In this document: positions 1 through 9,197 of the stretch, one piece after another
Numbering within the stretch: the first letter of the stretch is position 1
How the letters are laid out: every line of letters starts with the position of its first letter
DNA from: Nocardia lijiangensis NBRC 108240
GTDB lineage: Bacteria; Actinomycetota; Actinomycetes; Mycobacteriales; Mycobacteriaceae
Assembly (NCBI RefSeq): GCF_001613045.1
Contig: NZ_BDBP01000031.1
Coordinates: 34,102 to 98,101, forward strand
Reading direction: 5' to 3'
DNA length: 64,000 nt
Made by a program: the position numbers and the translations under genes
The notes under the pieces: model-generated
Told to the model about the DNA's origin: nothing
Seen by the model: the letters and a program-made list of their open reading frames with translations, nothing else
The model's database searches: none

Positions 1-124
1 CCGACTGTGATCGACTTGGCATGATCGGGGCCCTTCGCGGTGGCGACTGGCTGCCGCCTCCAGGCCTGACCTCACATGCCGTGAGCCTCCCGGCGCCGAC
101 ACAGAGCGACGGGCCGGCCGGCAA

Positions 125-595
125 TCACCAGCGGTAGTGCGCGAACGCCCGGTTCGACTCGGCCATCTTGTGGGTGTCCTCGCGACGCTTCACCGAAGCG
201 CCAAGGCCGTTGCTAGCGTCGAGCAGTTCGTTGGCCAGACGCTCGACCATGGTCTTCTCGCGACGCGCGCGGGCGAAGTTGACCAGCCAGCGCAGCGCCA
301 GGGTGTTGGCACGGCCGGGACGAACCTCGACCGGAACCTGGTAGGTGGCGCCACCGACGCGACGGGGCTTCACCTCGAGCGACGGCTTGACGTTGTCGAG
401 GGCGCGCTTGAGGGTGACGACCGGGTCGGTGCCGGTCTTGTCGCGCGCCTGCTCGAGCGCGCCGTACACGATGCGCTCGGCGGTCGACTTCTTGCCGTCC
501 AGCAGGATCTTGTTGACCAGCTGAGTGACCAGCGGCGACCCGTAGACCGGGTCGTTGATCAACGGACGCTTGGGAGCGGGGCCCTTGCGCGGCAT
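125..595 (-). CDS. rpsG: 30S ribosomal protein S7
   Basis: The 156-residue product is a full-length bacterial S7, the primary 16S rRNA 3'-domain binder that nucleates assembly of the small-subunit head and contacts the E-site tRNA. It starts [11 protein letters not shown] and ends at FAHYRW, the short form typical of actinobacteria. The start lies one nucleotide after the rpsL stop, so the two are translationally coupled in the str operon. The next operon members (fusA, tuf) would lie left of the window edge. Positions 1-124 carry no gene that I can see. Confidence 0.98.
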   Translation of the reverse strand: MPRKGPAPKRPLINDPVYGSPLVTQLVNKILLDGKKSTAERIVYGALEQARDKTGTDPVVTLKRALDNVKPSLEVKPRRVGGATYQVPVEVRPGRANTLALRWLVNFARARREKTMVERLANELLDASNGLGASVKRREDTHKMAESNRAFAHYRW

Positions 596-596
596 A

Positions 597-971
597 TCAG
601 CTCTTCTCCTTCTTGGCGCCGTAACGGCTGCGGGCCTGCTTGCGGTTCTTCACACCCTGGGTGTCCAGCGAGCCACGGATGATCTTGTAGCGGACACCGG
701 GGAGGTCCTTCACACGACCGCCACGAACGAGCACCATCGAGTGCTCCTGGAGGTTGTGGCCTTCGCCGGGGATGTAAGCCGTGACCTCGACCGCGCTGGT
801 CAGGCGAACACGCGCGACCTTACGGAGCGCGGAGTTCGGCTTCTTCGGGGTCGTGGTGTACACGCGGGTGCACACGCCACGACGCTGCGGGCTCCCCTTG
901 AGGGCCGCGGTCTTGGTCTTGGCGACCTTGTCACGGCGACCCTTGCGGACCAGCTGGTTGATGGTTGGCAT
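597..971 (-). CDS. rpsL: 30S ribosomal protein S12
   Basis: The 124-residue product is ribosomal protein S12 of the decoding centre. The conserved [10 protein letters not shown] and [11 protein letters not shown] loops are intact. Lys43 and Lys88, the residues most often changed in streptomycin-resistant actinobacteria, are both lysine here, so the sequence predicts a streptomycin-sensitive S12 allele. It is the first gene of the str operon and is followed after one base by rpsG. Its promoter should lie in the 353-base gap to its right. Confidence 0.98.
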   Translation of the reverse strand: MPTINQLVRKGRRDKVAKTKTAALKGSPQRRGVCTRVYTTTPKKPNSALRKVARVRLTSAVEVTAYIPGEGHNLQEHSMVLVRGGRVKDLPGVRYKIIRGSLDTQGVKNRKQARSRYGAKKEKS

Positions 972-1324
972 AGACCGGCTTTCCTTGTTGTCTAACGCGG
1001 TGTTTGGACTTCGTGTCTGTCTTCAATTGGCGGGGCGTGCACGTCGGCCCCGACGCGGTCACGCAGGCCCTCGGCCTCCGGTTCCGACGCTCGTACCGCC
1101 GTTCATCGAGCATTCACTCGCACGTCCAACCACGTTTCTCGCGTCCCGAGGTCGGGCGTGTCGCGCGCGGGACGGAACCCTTATTCCGGGCATGCCGGGA
1201 TGGTCGGCCGCTTTCGCTGGCCTACGTCCTACACACGAACTTGCCCGCATGCTGTCGGGCACAGCGATCCACGATACTCGCGGCCTTCGTGCAGGGTCAA
1301 AGTGGGGTCGGGATGGGTACCGTT
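972..1324 (-). promoter_or_regulatory. Intergenic region expected to carry the str operon promoter
   Basis: This 353-base gap separates rpsL from the DUF3558 lipoprotein upstream on the same strand. It must hold the rpsL promoter and leader. A purine-rich AAGGAAAG lies before the rpsL ATG. I did not find a convincing -35/-10 pair with standard spacing, and I see no gene or strong hairpin in it. Confidence 0.4.
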
Positions 1325-1876
1325 CTACCTGGCCAGATTCAAGGTCAGCTCCAGCAATTGCTTCGCCGCGACGCACGGATCGGGATGCGAAGAACCCGGC
1401 CGGTAGTTGATCCACCAACCCACCACACCGCTGTCGGCGGCACTCGCGCTGATACCGCACGAGTGCGGGTCGTTGGGCCGCCGGGTCAGGAGCCCGCGAC
1501 TGCTCTGCACCGTCACGCTCTCCGAGAGGTACCCCAGCTTGTCGTTGGTGATCTTCTCGTTGTTCAGCGTGCCGAGCTCGTACCAGTTCAGCGTCACCAT
1601 GGCCATTCCGCCGGGCGCGTCGTCGATGTCCCACATGCACACCGCGCCGAGGAAAGAACCTCGAACGATCTTGGCGTCGCCGACGATCTCACCGATCTTG
1701 TCGGGATCGACGACCTCGCACTCGCGCAGCAACTTGTCGAAATTGGTGTTCGCAGGCTCGCTGGCCCCGACGGGCTCGGGCACGCCGGGGATCGTCTGCC
1801 CGCAGCCCGCCGCGGCGACGACCGTCACGGCCAACGCCGCGGTCACGCCCGCGACGCGGCGTCGCCACCCGGCCAT
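1325..1876 (-). CDS. DUF3558-family lipoprotein
   Basis: The predicted 183-residue product begins MAGWRRRVAGV, followed by a hydrophobic signal segment ending in a lipobox-like VVAAAGC, so the mature protein is probably lipid-anchored outside the membrane. The body carries the DUF3558 pattern of paired cysteines (one in LLRECEVVDPD, one in GAVCMWD, one near DPHSC, one near HPDPC) and a terminal helix LLELTLNLAR. DUF3558 has no assigned biochemical role. The ATG overlaps the stop of the upstream paralogue by one base (TGATG). This start was preferred to one 96 bases upstream because it puts the signal peptide at the N-terminus. Confidence 0.8.
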   Translation of the reverse strand: MAGWRRRVAGVTAALAVTVVAAAGCGQTIPGVPEPVGASEPANTNFDKLLRECEVVDPDKIGEIVGDAKIVRGSFLGAVCMWDIDDAPGGMAMVTLNWYELGTLNNEKITNDKLGYLSESVTVQSSRGLLTRRPNDPHSCGISASAADSGVVGWWINYRPGSSHPDPCVAAKQLLELTLNLAR

Positions 1877-2412
1877 CACCCCAGCCTCTGCAGTGTCAGG
1901 TCGGCCAATTTCCGCATCCGGTCGCACGGGTTGCCGCTCACCTCGGAGAAGTTCCCGGTGAATGTCGACCACTCGAAGAAATCGTCGTCCAGTTGCACGG
2001 CGAGGTCACACACTCGCCCGCTCGGGTCCAATGCCTGGAATCCACGCCTGCCGCCCACCTCGATTACCTCCGGTCCACGCCCCTGCAGCGAAACCCACGC
2101 CCGCTCGCGGTCGATGGGGCTGCCGCGATACGACGCGAACGTCACGCTGGGCGAGCTGGCGCCCGCCGACTGCCAATTGCAGCCGACAGCATTTCGGTAC
2201 ACCTGCGATATCCGACCGAGCCCCCCGATGTCACGCACCTCGTCGTCGGTGACGTGACCGCATTCGCCGACGAACGGCCCCAGCGCCGCGACCTTCGGCG
2301 GTGGGCGCAGCGGCGCGTGATCGGAATCCTCCCCGTCCCCACCCCCGCATGCAGTCAGCAGCATCGAAGCGATCGCCATCGCCGAAACGCGAACCTTCCA
2401 GGAAGGAATCAC
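1876..2412 (-). CDS. DUF3558-family lipoprotein, first of a tandem pair
   Basis: The 178-residue product starts with GTG at 2412, preceded by a GGAAGAGG ribosome-binding sequence. Its N-terminus (MIPSWKVRV) runs into SMLLTAC, a standard lipobox with C at the predicted lipidation site, then a Gly/Asp-rich linker. The body shares DUF3558 features with its downstream neighbour: cysteines in GECGHV, AVGCNW, RVCDL and NPCDRM, and a C-terminal LADLTLQRLG like the LLELTLNLAR of the other. The pair looks like an ancient duplication co-transcribed as an operon. Function is unknown. Confidence 0.8.
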   Translation of the reverse strand: MIPSWKVRVSAMAIASMLLTACGGGDGEDSDHAPLRPPPKVAALGPFVGECGHVTDDEVRDIGGLGRISQVYRNAVGCNWQSAGASSPSVTFASYRGSPIDRERAWVSLQGRGPEVIEVGGRRGFQALDPSGRVCDLAVQLDDDFFEWSTFTGNFSEVSGNPCDRMRKLADLTLQRLG

Positions 2413-2629
2413 GACACCTCTTCCGACAGCGAAACCCTGAGAACGGCCACCGATGCCCGGGTGCCCGCGCGACAGTGATCCAGCCGGACCACACTTCGTG
2501 AACACACCATGGTGACGACTCTACCGAGGGGCCGTCACGAAGGCATGGCGCCGACGGCGAGTGCCGAACGCAGCCGCGTTCGACCGAATCCACCGGACAG
2601 TCGCCGTCGCTCGACAGGGCTCGCCGGTC

Positions 2630-3811
<1,182 letters not shown>

Positions 3812-3968
3812 TCAAGCAAATCTCCGCCGCCGACCGGTAGGCAACTGCCCCGATTTTCTGTAGACACAGTGGCGGATTCGGCTAGCAGACCGCGCGCGAT
3901 GCTGGACAATTTGAATAGTACGAAGTGGACAGCCACACTGCCACGCCGCGCCCCGACAGGAGTCCGCC

Positions 3969-4493
3969 ATGTCACGCATCCCGGCGAAGCTGGACGAACT
4001 CGACCTCGCCATCCTGACCGCGATGCACGAGCATCAGAAGGCGGGAATCCTGGAGCTGTCCCGGCGCACCCGAGTGGCGCGAGCCACCGTGCAGTCACGC
4101 ATCGGGCGCATGGAGGAGGCGGGCGTGATCGCCTCCTACGATCCGCAGATCGACGTCACCGCAGCGGGTTTCGACGTGCAGGCCTTCGTCACGCTGGAGA
4201 TCGCCCAGGGCGCGCTCGACACGGTGGCCGCCGAACTCGACGCCATCCCCGGCGTGCTCGAGGCGTACGCGACAACCGGTTCGGGTGATGTGCTGTGCCG
4301 CATCGGCGCCGACTCGCACGCCGGGCTGCAATCGGTACTGCTCAGCATCGACCGGACCGGTTCGGTGGTCCGCTCGCACAGCGTCATCGTGCTGTCCACG
4401 GTGGTGCCGCGCCGGACACTGCCGCTGCTGCGCACGCTGACGCCGACCGGGAGCAGCAAGGCTCCCGCGTACCGGGAGTCGCCCGAGCGCTGA
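3969..4493 (+). CDS. Lrp/AsnC family transcriptional regulator
   Basis: The 174-residue protein has an N-terminal winged HTH (LDELDLAILTAMHEHQKAG, then LSRRTRVARATVQSRIGRMEEAG as the recognition region) and a C-terminal RAM ligand-binding/oligomerisation domain (roughly residues 65-150). It probably senses an amino acid and controls the divergent hppD. The start follows a CAGGAG ribosome-binding site. The last 20 residues extend beyond the usual family length and look disordered. The hppD target is inferred only from divergence. Confidence 0.9.
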   Translation: MSRIPAKLDELDLAILTAMHEHQKAGILELSRRTRVARATVQSRIGRMEEAGVIASYDPQIDVTAAGFDVQAFVTLEIAQGALDTVAAELDAIPGVLEAYATTGSGDVLCRIGADSHAGLQSVLLSIDRTGSVVRSHSVIVLSTVVPRRTLPLLRTLTPTGSSKAPAYRESPER

Positions 4494-4502
4494 CGCGCCG
4501 TA

Positions 4503-5615
4503 TCACACCCGCAGATCCGCGCCGACCTCGAGAATCTCCACGCTCGGCCGCTTGTCGCCTTCCAGAAAAGCAAGCAGCGCAAGGGCTTCCGCCTCCACCT
4601 CGGCGCACTCGGCGGCCGACCAGGCGCGGCTCGGGCTGATCCGCAGCCGCGCGACCCCGGCCTGCGGGAAGATCTTGTACAACCCCGCGACGAAACCGTC
4701 GAGCAGCACCGGAGACACCGCCGTCGCGTACGTGCGCAGGGTCGGATTCGCACCATCCGGCACGATCCGGCTCCGATCCTGGTGCGAGAGCACGGCGTTG
4801 TCGTACCAGCCGAGCAGCCGGACCGGTGCGGGCCTATCCGGGTCGGCCAGTTCGGCGTCGGCGAGGTCGTACAGGGTGCGGCCGCGCTCGTCGGTGTAGG
4901 TGCGCAGCCGGTCGCCGAGTGCGTCGACGGCCTTCTTCAAGCCGGTCAGCTTGGACCAGGTCTGCATGTCCATGGTCGTGGCCGGGCCGAACGCACGCAG
5001 GTAGCGGACGAGCAGCTCCGCGAGCGGGTAGGCCGGGTCGAGCGGCGCGCCCAGCCACGGCTCGACCCGCGACCACACCGGACGGCTGCTGTCCTTCCAC
5101 TTCCCGCGCGGTGGCGTCTGCAGCACCGGCAGTTGATACAGCCAGGTCTGCACCACCGCGCCGGGATCGCGGTCCGGCCACAAATCCGCGGCGCGGGCCC
5201 GGAGTTCGGCGGCGGGCGTCGGCTCGTCGCCGAGCGCCTCCTCGCCGCGGGCCCGCACCTCGTCCGGGTCGAGGCCGACCATCGCGCCGTAGTTGAAGCC
5301 CTTGCGGAACGGGATCTTCTCCAGCTCCGGCTGGATGTGCGGTGCGATGCGCAGCGCGTCGGGCGGGGTGACCAGATGAATGGTCCCGCGCATCAACGTG
5401 ATTCGGACCAGCGATCGGTCCTCCAGCCCCGCCGAGACCGCCTCGGGGTCGAAATCCGCGAGGCGGCTCCACAATCCGACGAACGGCGGCGGCACGTCCT
5501 GCGCCTGGAGGCCGACGAGGTGATCGCACATCTGCGGCACGGTCAGCGACGAGCGCTCCAGTAGGTGCTGGCGCTGCAACAGGGTCCGGTTCAACACCCG
5601 GTGGGAAAGTGTCAT
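4503..5615 (-). CDS. Winged-helix DNA-binding domain protein (HTH_42/YcaQ-like)
   Basis: The 370-residue protein starts MTLSHRVLNRTLLQRQHLLER and has the HTH_42 pattern: VPQMCDHLVGLQAQD, the RSLVRITLMRGTIHLV segment, and a long repeat of winged helices. Relatives include YcaQ/AlkX-type DNA repair factors, though the YcaQ QxR catalytic feature is not obvious here, so a repair role is unproven. The upstream ORF extension was rejected because it is low-complexity and overlaps the next gene. It follows the quinone oxidoreductase gene by 23 bases and is probably co-transcribed with it. Confidence 0.75.
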   Translation of the reverse strand: MTLSHRVLNRTLLQRQHLLERSSLTVPQMCDHLVGLQAQDVPPPFVGLWSRLADFDPEAVSAGLEDRSLVRITLMRGTIHLVTPPDALRIAPHIQPELEKIPFRKGFNYGAMVGLDPDEVRARGEEALGDEPTPAAELRARAADLWPDRDPGAVVQTWLYQLPVLQTPPRGKWKDSSRPVWSRVEPWLGAPLDPAYPLAELLVRYLRAFGPATTMDMQTWSKLTGLKKAVDALGDRLRTYTDERGRTLYDLADAELADPDRPAPVRLLGWYDNAVLSHQDRSRIVPDGANPTLRTYATAVSPVLLDGFVAGLYKIFPQAGVARLRISPSRAWSAAECAEVEAEALALLAFLEGDKRPSVEILEVGADLRV

Positions 5616-5638
5616 CAGGCGAACAGCGACAGCCGCGC

Positions 5639-6613
5639 TCAGCGCACGGTGACGACGACCTTTCCGGTGGCGGTGCGGTTGTCCAGCGAGGCGACGGCTT
5701 CGGCGGCCCGGTCCAGCGGGTAGAGCACCGGCTGCGGCGGCGCGATCTTGCCGGAGGCCAGCAGCGGCTCCACCTCGGCCCACTGTTCGGCCAGGTAGCC
5801 CGGGTGGGTCATGACCCACTCGCCCCACGCCGCGCCGGTTACCTCGACGTTCTTGAGCAACAGGCGATTCACCTTCACGGTCGGGATCTCGCCGGCGGTG
5901 AAGCCGACCACCAGCAACCGACCGGCCGAGGCCAGCGAGCGGATGCTGTCGGTGAAGCGGTCGCCGCCCACCGGGTCCAGCACGATGTCGACGCCGCGGC
6001 CGCCGGTCAGCTCCTTCACCGCGGCCAGCCAGCCGTCGGTGAGCACCACGTCGGTGGCCCCGTTGGCCTTGGCCACCTCGGCCTTCTCCGGCGTGCTCAC
6101 CACTGCGATGACCCGGCCCGCGCCCAGCGCCGCCGCCATGCGCAGCGTCGAGGTGCCGATGCCGCCCGCGGCGCCGTGCACCAGCACTGTCTCGCCTTCG
6201 GCCAGCCTGCCGCGGTTGCGCAGGCAGAAGTGCACCGTCAGATCGTTGAACAGGATGCCTGCGCCCGCCTCGAGCGAGATGTTGTCCGGCAGTTCGAACA
6301 CCATCTGTGCGGGCGCCACCGCGACCTCGGCCATGGCGTTGCCGAGCAAGGTCAGCGCGACCACCCGATCACCAGCCTCGACGTGCGCGCCGGCGGGCGC
6401 CTCGCGCACCACGCCCGCGACCTCGCCGCCCACCACGAACGGCAGCTGCGGCTTCATCTGGTAGAGCCCGCGGGTCATCAGCACGTCGGGAAAGGCCACG
6501 CCCGCCGCATGCACGTCGATGACCACGCCGCCCGGATACGACGCGGGCTCGGGGATCTCGACGATCTCGACCGCTTCGGGTCCCTCCAGCTTGCTGACCT
6601 GGGCTGCGCGCAT
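5639..6613 (-). CDS. NADPH:quinone oxidoreductase family protein (zinc-free MDR)
   Basis: The 324-residue medium-chain dehydrogenase/reductase has a GroES-like N-domain and a Rossmann domain whose NADPH loop is HGAAGGIGTS, which marks quinone-oxidoreductase-like members. Zinc-binding cysteines of true alcohol dehydrogenases are absent. The family reduces quinones or alpha,beta-unsaturated carbonyls with NADPH. It is divergent from the type VII secretion pair and upstream of the HTH_42 gene. The substrate cannot be read from the sequence. Confidence 0.88.
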   Translation of the reverse strand: MRAAQVSKLEGPEAVEIVEIPEPASYPGGVVIDVHAAGVAFPDVLMTRGLYQMKPQLPFVVGGEVAGVVREAPAGAHVEAGDRVVALTLLGNAMAEVAVAPAQMVFELPDNISLEAGAGILFNDLTVHFCLRNRGRLAEGETVLVHGAAGGIGTSTLRMAAALGAGRVIAVVSTPEKAEVAKANGATDVVLTDGWLAAVKELTGGRGVDIVLDPVGGDRFTDSIRSLASAGRLLVVGFTAGEIPTVKVNRLLLKNVEVTGAAWGEWVMTHPGYLAEQWAEVEPLLASGKIAPPQPVLYPLDRAAEAVASLDNRTATGKVVVTVR

Positions 6614-6723
6614 GTGCCGACCTCTCTGTCCGATTCGACGACATCGGTCGTCGTCGATGACACCGTGACCAACATAACGCTATGCTGGCCGCGACTTTCA
6701 GGTCGGGGAGAAGGGGGTTTTCC

Positions 6724-7050
6724 ATGGTCGACGGTGCGCAGCCCGCGACGCAGCTGCAAGTGAATCCGCAAGCGCTGCAGACGTTCGCGAACAATCTCGG
6801 CGGGGAGGCCGGACTGATCCGCGGACTGAATATCGGCAACGGGTTCAATCCGGCCGTCTCGGCGCTGCAGGGCACCACGTTCGGCAACTCGGCGGGCCGC
6901 GCCACCGACCTGACCGATCAGTGCCTGAAGCGCATCGCCGACCGGATCGACAAGGTCGCCCAGAGCACCCGCACCGCGGCGGGCGCCTACGAGGTCGCCG
7001 AGGACGATTTCGCGGCCCGCCTCCGCACGATCACGCTCGAGCTGCCATGA
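6724..7050 (+). CDS. EspC-like type VII secretion target protein
   Basis: The 108-residue protein (MVDGAQPATQLQVNPQALQTF...) is all-helical and matches the EspC/DUF2580 pattern: a short N-terminal segment, a helix with an LQVNPQ-L-FANNL start, then a Gly/Asn turn and a second long helix DQCLKRIADRIDKVAQSTRTAAGAY. Such proteins pair with WXG100-like partners and exit through ESX secretion. The start was chosen because GGGGAGAAGGGGG precedes ATG 6724. The stop overlaps the next ATG (ATGA), so the two are translationally coupled partners. No ESX core component is encoded in the window. Confidence 0.8.
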   Translation: MVDGAQPATQLQVNPQALQTFANNLGGEAGLIRGLNIGNGFNPAVSALQGTTFGNSAGRATDLTDQCLKRIADRIDKVAQSTRTAAGAYEVAEDDFAARLRTITLELP

Positions 7051-8189
7051 CGCTCACCATCGCGAACGTCGCCGCCTGGGAGCCCGCCCAGATCGGCACC
7101 GCGGGCGCGAACGCGCGCACGCTCTCCGAGCAGCTCGACGCGGCGGTGCGCAAGGGTTCCGACGACACCGCCAGGCTCGGCACCGACAAGGTGTGGTCCG
7201 GCGCCGCGGCCGACGCCGCCAACCAGCGGATGGACACCGAGAAGACCCGGGCGGGCGCGGTGAGCACCGCGCTGCTCGAACTCGCCACCGCCTTCGAGGC
7301 CGAAGTCGGCAACCTCACCGAAGCCAAATCCAACCTGCTGCGGCTGCGCGACCAGGCGGCGAGCGCCGGTCCCGTCCCGGCCGCGGGCATGGGACTGATC
7401 ACCGGCTTCACGGTGAACGACAACGGCACCGTCGACGCCACCGCCCGCACCGACGAACTGCTCCGCGACCTCACCGGCCAAGCCGCCGACGACCTGCGCA
7501 TCCGCATCCGCGCCGACGCCGCCAACTGGGAAACCCAGATCACCACGGCCCTGCAGACCGCCGAGACCGTGGCCGCCGAGGCGCAACGCAAGGTCGACGC
7601 CGCCGTCACCAAACTCCAATCGGCCCTCGACGGACTTTCCGACACCAACCTCATCCCGCCGCCCTCGACCACCACCACACCGGCCGCCACCACCCCACCC
7701 GCGACGCAGGGCCCGAGCAAGCCGCAATACGTGATGTCGGGCGGGAACAGCAGTTACTCCGGTTCGTCGTCGGACTCGTCGTACTCCGGCAGCCCGTCCT
7801 CCTCGAACGCTCCGACGGGTCCGATGCCGACCGGCGACAAAGCGAAGTGGATCGAAGAGGCGATCGAGGCGCTGCGTGCCAAGGGATACGACATCAGCGA
7901 CAGCGAGGCCGCGATCATCTCGATGATCATCGACAAGGAATCCGGCGGAAATCCGCACGCGATCAACCTCTGGGACAGCAACGCCGCGGCCGGAATCCCG
8001 TCGAAGGGCCTCATGCAAACCATCGACCCGACGTTCAATTCTTACAAGCTGCCCGGTCACGACGACATCTGGAACCCGGTCGACAACATCATCGCCGGAA
8101 CGCGCTACGCCATCGAACGCTACGGATCCCTCAGCAACGTTCCAGGAATCGCGGCGATGAGCCGGGGAGAGGGATACGTCGGCTACTGA
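7047..8189 (+). CDS. WXG-like domain fused to a lytic transglycosylase (SLT) domain, probable ESX-secreted cell-wall hydrolase
   Basis: The 380-residue protein has three parts. Residues 1-95 form a helical WXG100-like domain whose turn is VWSGAAADAANQRM. Residues about 100-210 are further helices, followed by a Thr/Pro/Ser-rich linker (about 205-260). Residues about 265-380 are an SLT/lysozyme-like domain with the catalytic Glu298 in DKESGGNP, and SKGLMQTIDPTF, NIIAGTRYAIERYG motifs. There is no Sec signal peptide, so export through a type VII system with its EspC-like partner is inferred. The likely substrate is peptidoglycan. The ATG overlaps the upstream stop by four bases. Confidence 0.82.
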   Translation: MTLTIANVAAWEPAQIGTAGANARTLSEQLDAAVRKGSDDTARLGTDKVWSGAAADAANQRMDTEKTRAGAVSTALLELATAFEAEVGNLTEAKSNLLRLRDQAASAGPVPAAGMGLITGFTVNDNGTVDATARTDELLRDLTGQAADDLRIRIRADAANWETQITTALQTAETVAAEAQRKVDAAVTKLQSALDGLSDTNLIPPPSTTTTPAATTPPATQGPSKPQYVMSGGNSSYSGSSSDSSYSGSPSSSNAPTGPMPTGDKAKWIEEAIEALRAKGYDISDSEAAIISMIIDKESGGNPHAINLWDSNAAAGIPSKGLMQTIDPTFNSYKLPGHDDIWNPVDNIIAGTRYAIERYGSLSNVPGIAAMSRGEGYVGY

Positions 8190-8381
8190 TCACCAGCGGA
8201 TTCGCGGCGCCGCCGATCCGGCGAGCCGCCCAGTCTCCAGGCGATTCCGGACACGGTGCGCCGGTTCGCATACCAATGAGTACAGGCGGCTCGACGCGAG
8301 GGTGTGACGTACGCCCCGTAAAGTCGTCTCACAACAGCACCGCAAGAAGACGCGGCACAACGTGCAGCGCGAGGAGCACCA

Positions 8382-9155
8382 GTGTCACTCGATCAGCCAC
8401 TCGTCCCGCTGAGCCAGGAGGGCATGGGCTATGCCTCGGCGTGGCCAGTACGGGCTGGCGATGTGGATCCGTACGACCGATTGAGGTTCGACGCCGTCGC
8501 CAGATACCTGCAGGATATCGCCTGGGAACAGCTGCATCACACGTTCCTGCACCGGTCTGATCCGAGCTGGATAGTTCGCCGCACGGTCATCGACGTCATC
8601 CGCCCGATCGTCTGGCCCGACACCGTGCATCTGCTGCGCTGGTGTTCGAGCATGTCGACGCGCTGGACGAACATGCGGGTGCGGATCACCAGCGACAACG
8701 GCGGGCTGATCGAGACAGAGGGCTTCTGGATCAACATCAACGAGTCGACCAACCGGCCCACCAGGATCAGCGACGACGGCCTGTCCTACCTGGCCAAGAC
8801 CGCGGCCGAGCACCGGCTGCGGTGGCGGCCGTACCTGACCGACTCGACGCCCCCGGAATCGGACACCGATCTGCCGTTTCCGGTGCGGGCCACCGACATC
8901 GACCAGTACAACCACGTGAACAACGCCTGTTACTGGCAGGCGGTGGAGCAGTTCCTGGTGGAGTACCCCAAGATCGTCGCGGGTCCGCACCGGGCGGTGA
9001 TCGAATACGTCGCCCCGGTGCTCGCGCGCCAGCACATCAGCGTGCGCAGCCGCTACGAACCGGGTGACCGCAACGGACGCCCGGTGCTGCGGCTGTGGTT
9101 CGTCGTCGGCGGGACGACCACGACCGTCGTTCGGATCATGCCGCTGCCCGCCTGA
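8382..9155 (+). CDS. Acyl-ACP thioesterase (FatA/FatB-type double hot-dog)
   Basis: The 257-residue protein matches acyl-ACP thioesterases: an N-terminal hot-dog (VRAGDVDPYDRLRFDAVARYLQDIAWEQL), the RWTNMRVRI strand, and a second hot-dog with the conserved DIDQYNHVNNACYW motif that supplies active-site residues. It would hydrolyse acyl-ACP to free fatty acid. GTG 8382 is preceded by GAGGAG. It is a single gene with a 192-base gap on its left and converges on fprB to its right. Confidence 0.88.
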   Translation: MSLDQPLVPLSQEGMGYASAWPVRAGDVDPYDRLRFDAVARYLQDIAWEQLHHTFLHRSDPSWIVRRTVIDVIRPIVWPDTVHLLRWCSSMSTRWTNMRVRITSDNGGLIETEGFWININESTNRPTRISDDGLSYLAKTAAEHRLRWRPYLTDSTPPESDTDLPFPVRATDIDQYNHVNNACYWQAVEQFLVEYPKIVAGPHRAVIEYVAPVLARQHISVRSRYEPGDRNGRPVLRLWFVVGGTTTTVVRIMPLPA

Positions 9156-9157
9156 TC

Positions 9158-9190
9158 GGCCGGCCGGGATCGCACGGAACCCGACCGGCC
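9158..9190. terminator. Bidirectional hairpin between convergent genes
   Basis: The arms GGCCGGCCGGG and CCCGACCGGCC pair over 11 positions with one mismatch around an 11-base loop, in the 42-base gap between the convergent thioesterase and fprB stops. There is no U run. Confidence 0.55.
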
Positions 9191-9197
9191 CGGCGAC

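Noticed and set aside
1004..2257. Plus-strand 417-codon frame across the lipoprotein pair
   Set aside because: It covers two genes with clear signal peptides and DUF3558 cysteines on the other strand; the plus frame has no recognisable motif.
2565..2582. Hairpin CGAACGC/GCGTTCG after hppD as terminator
   Set aside because: A 7-bp stem with no U run and about 50 bases from the stop; too weak to call.
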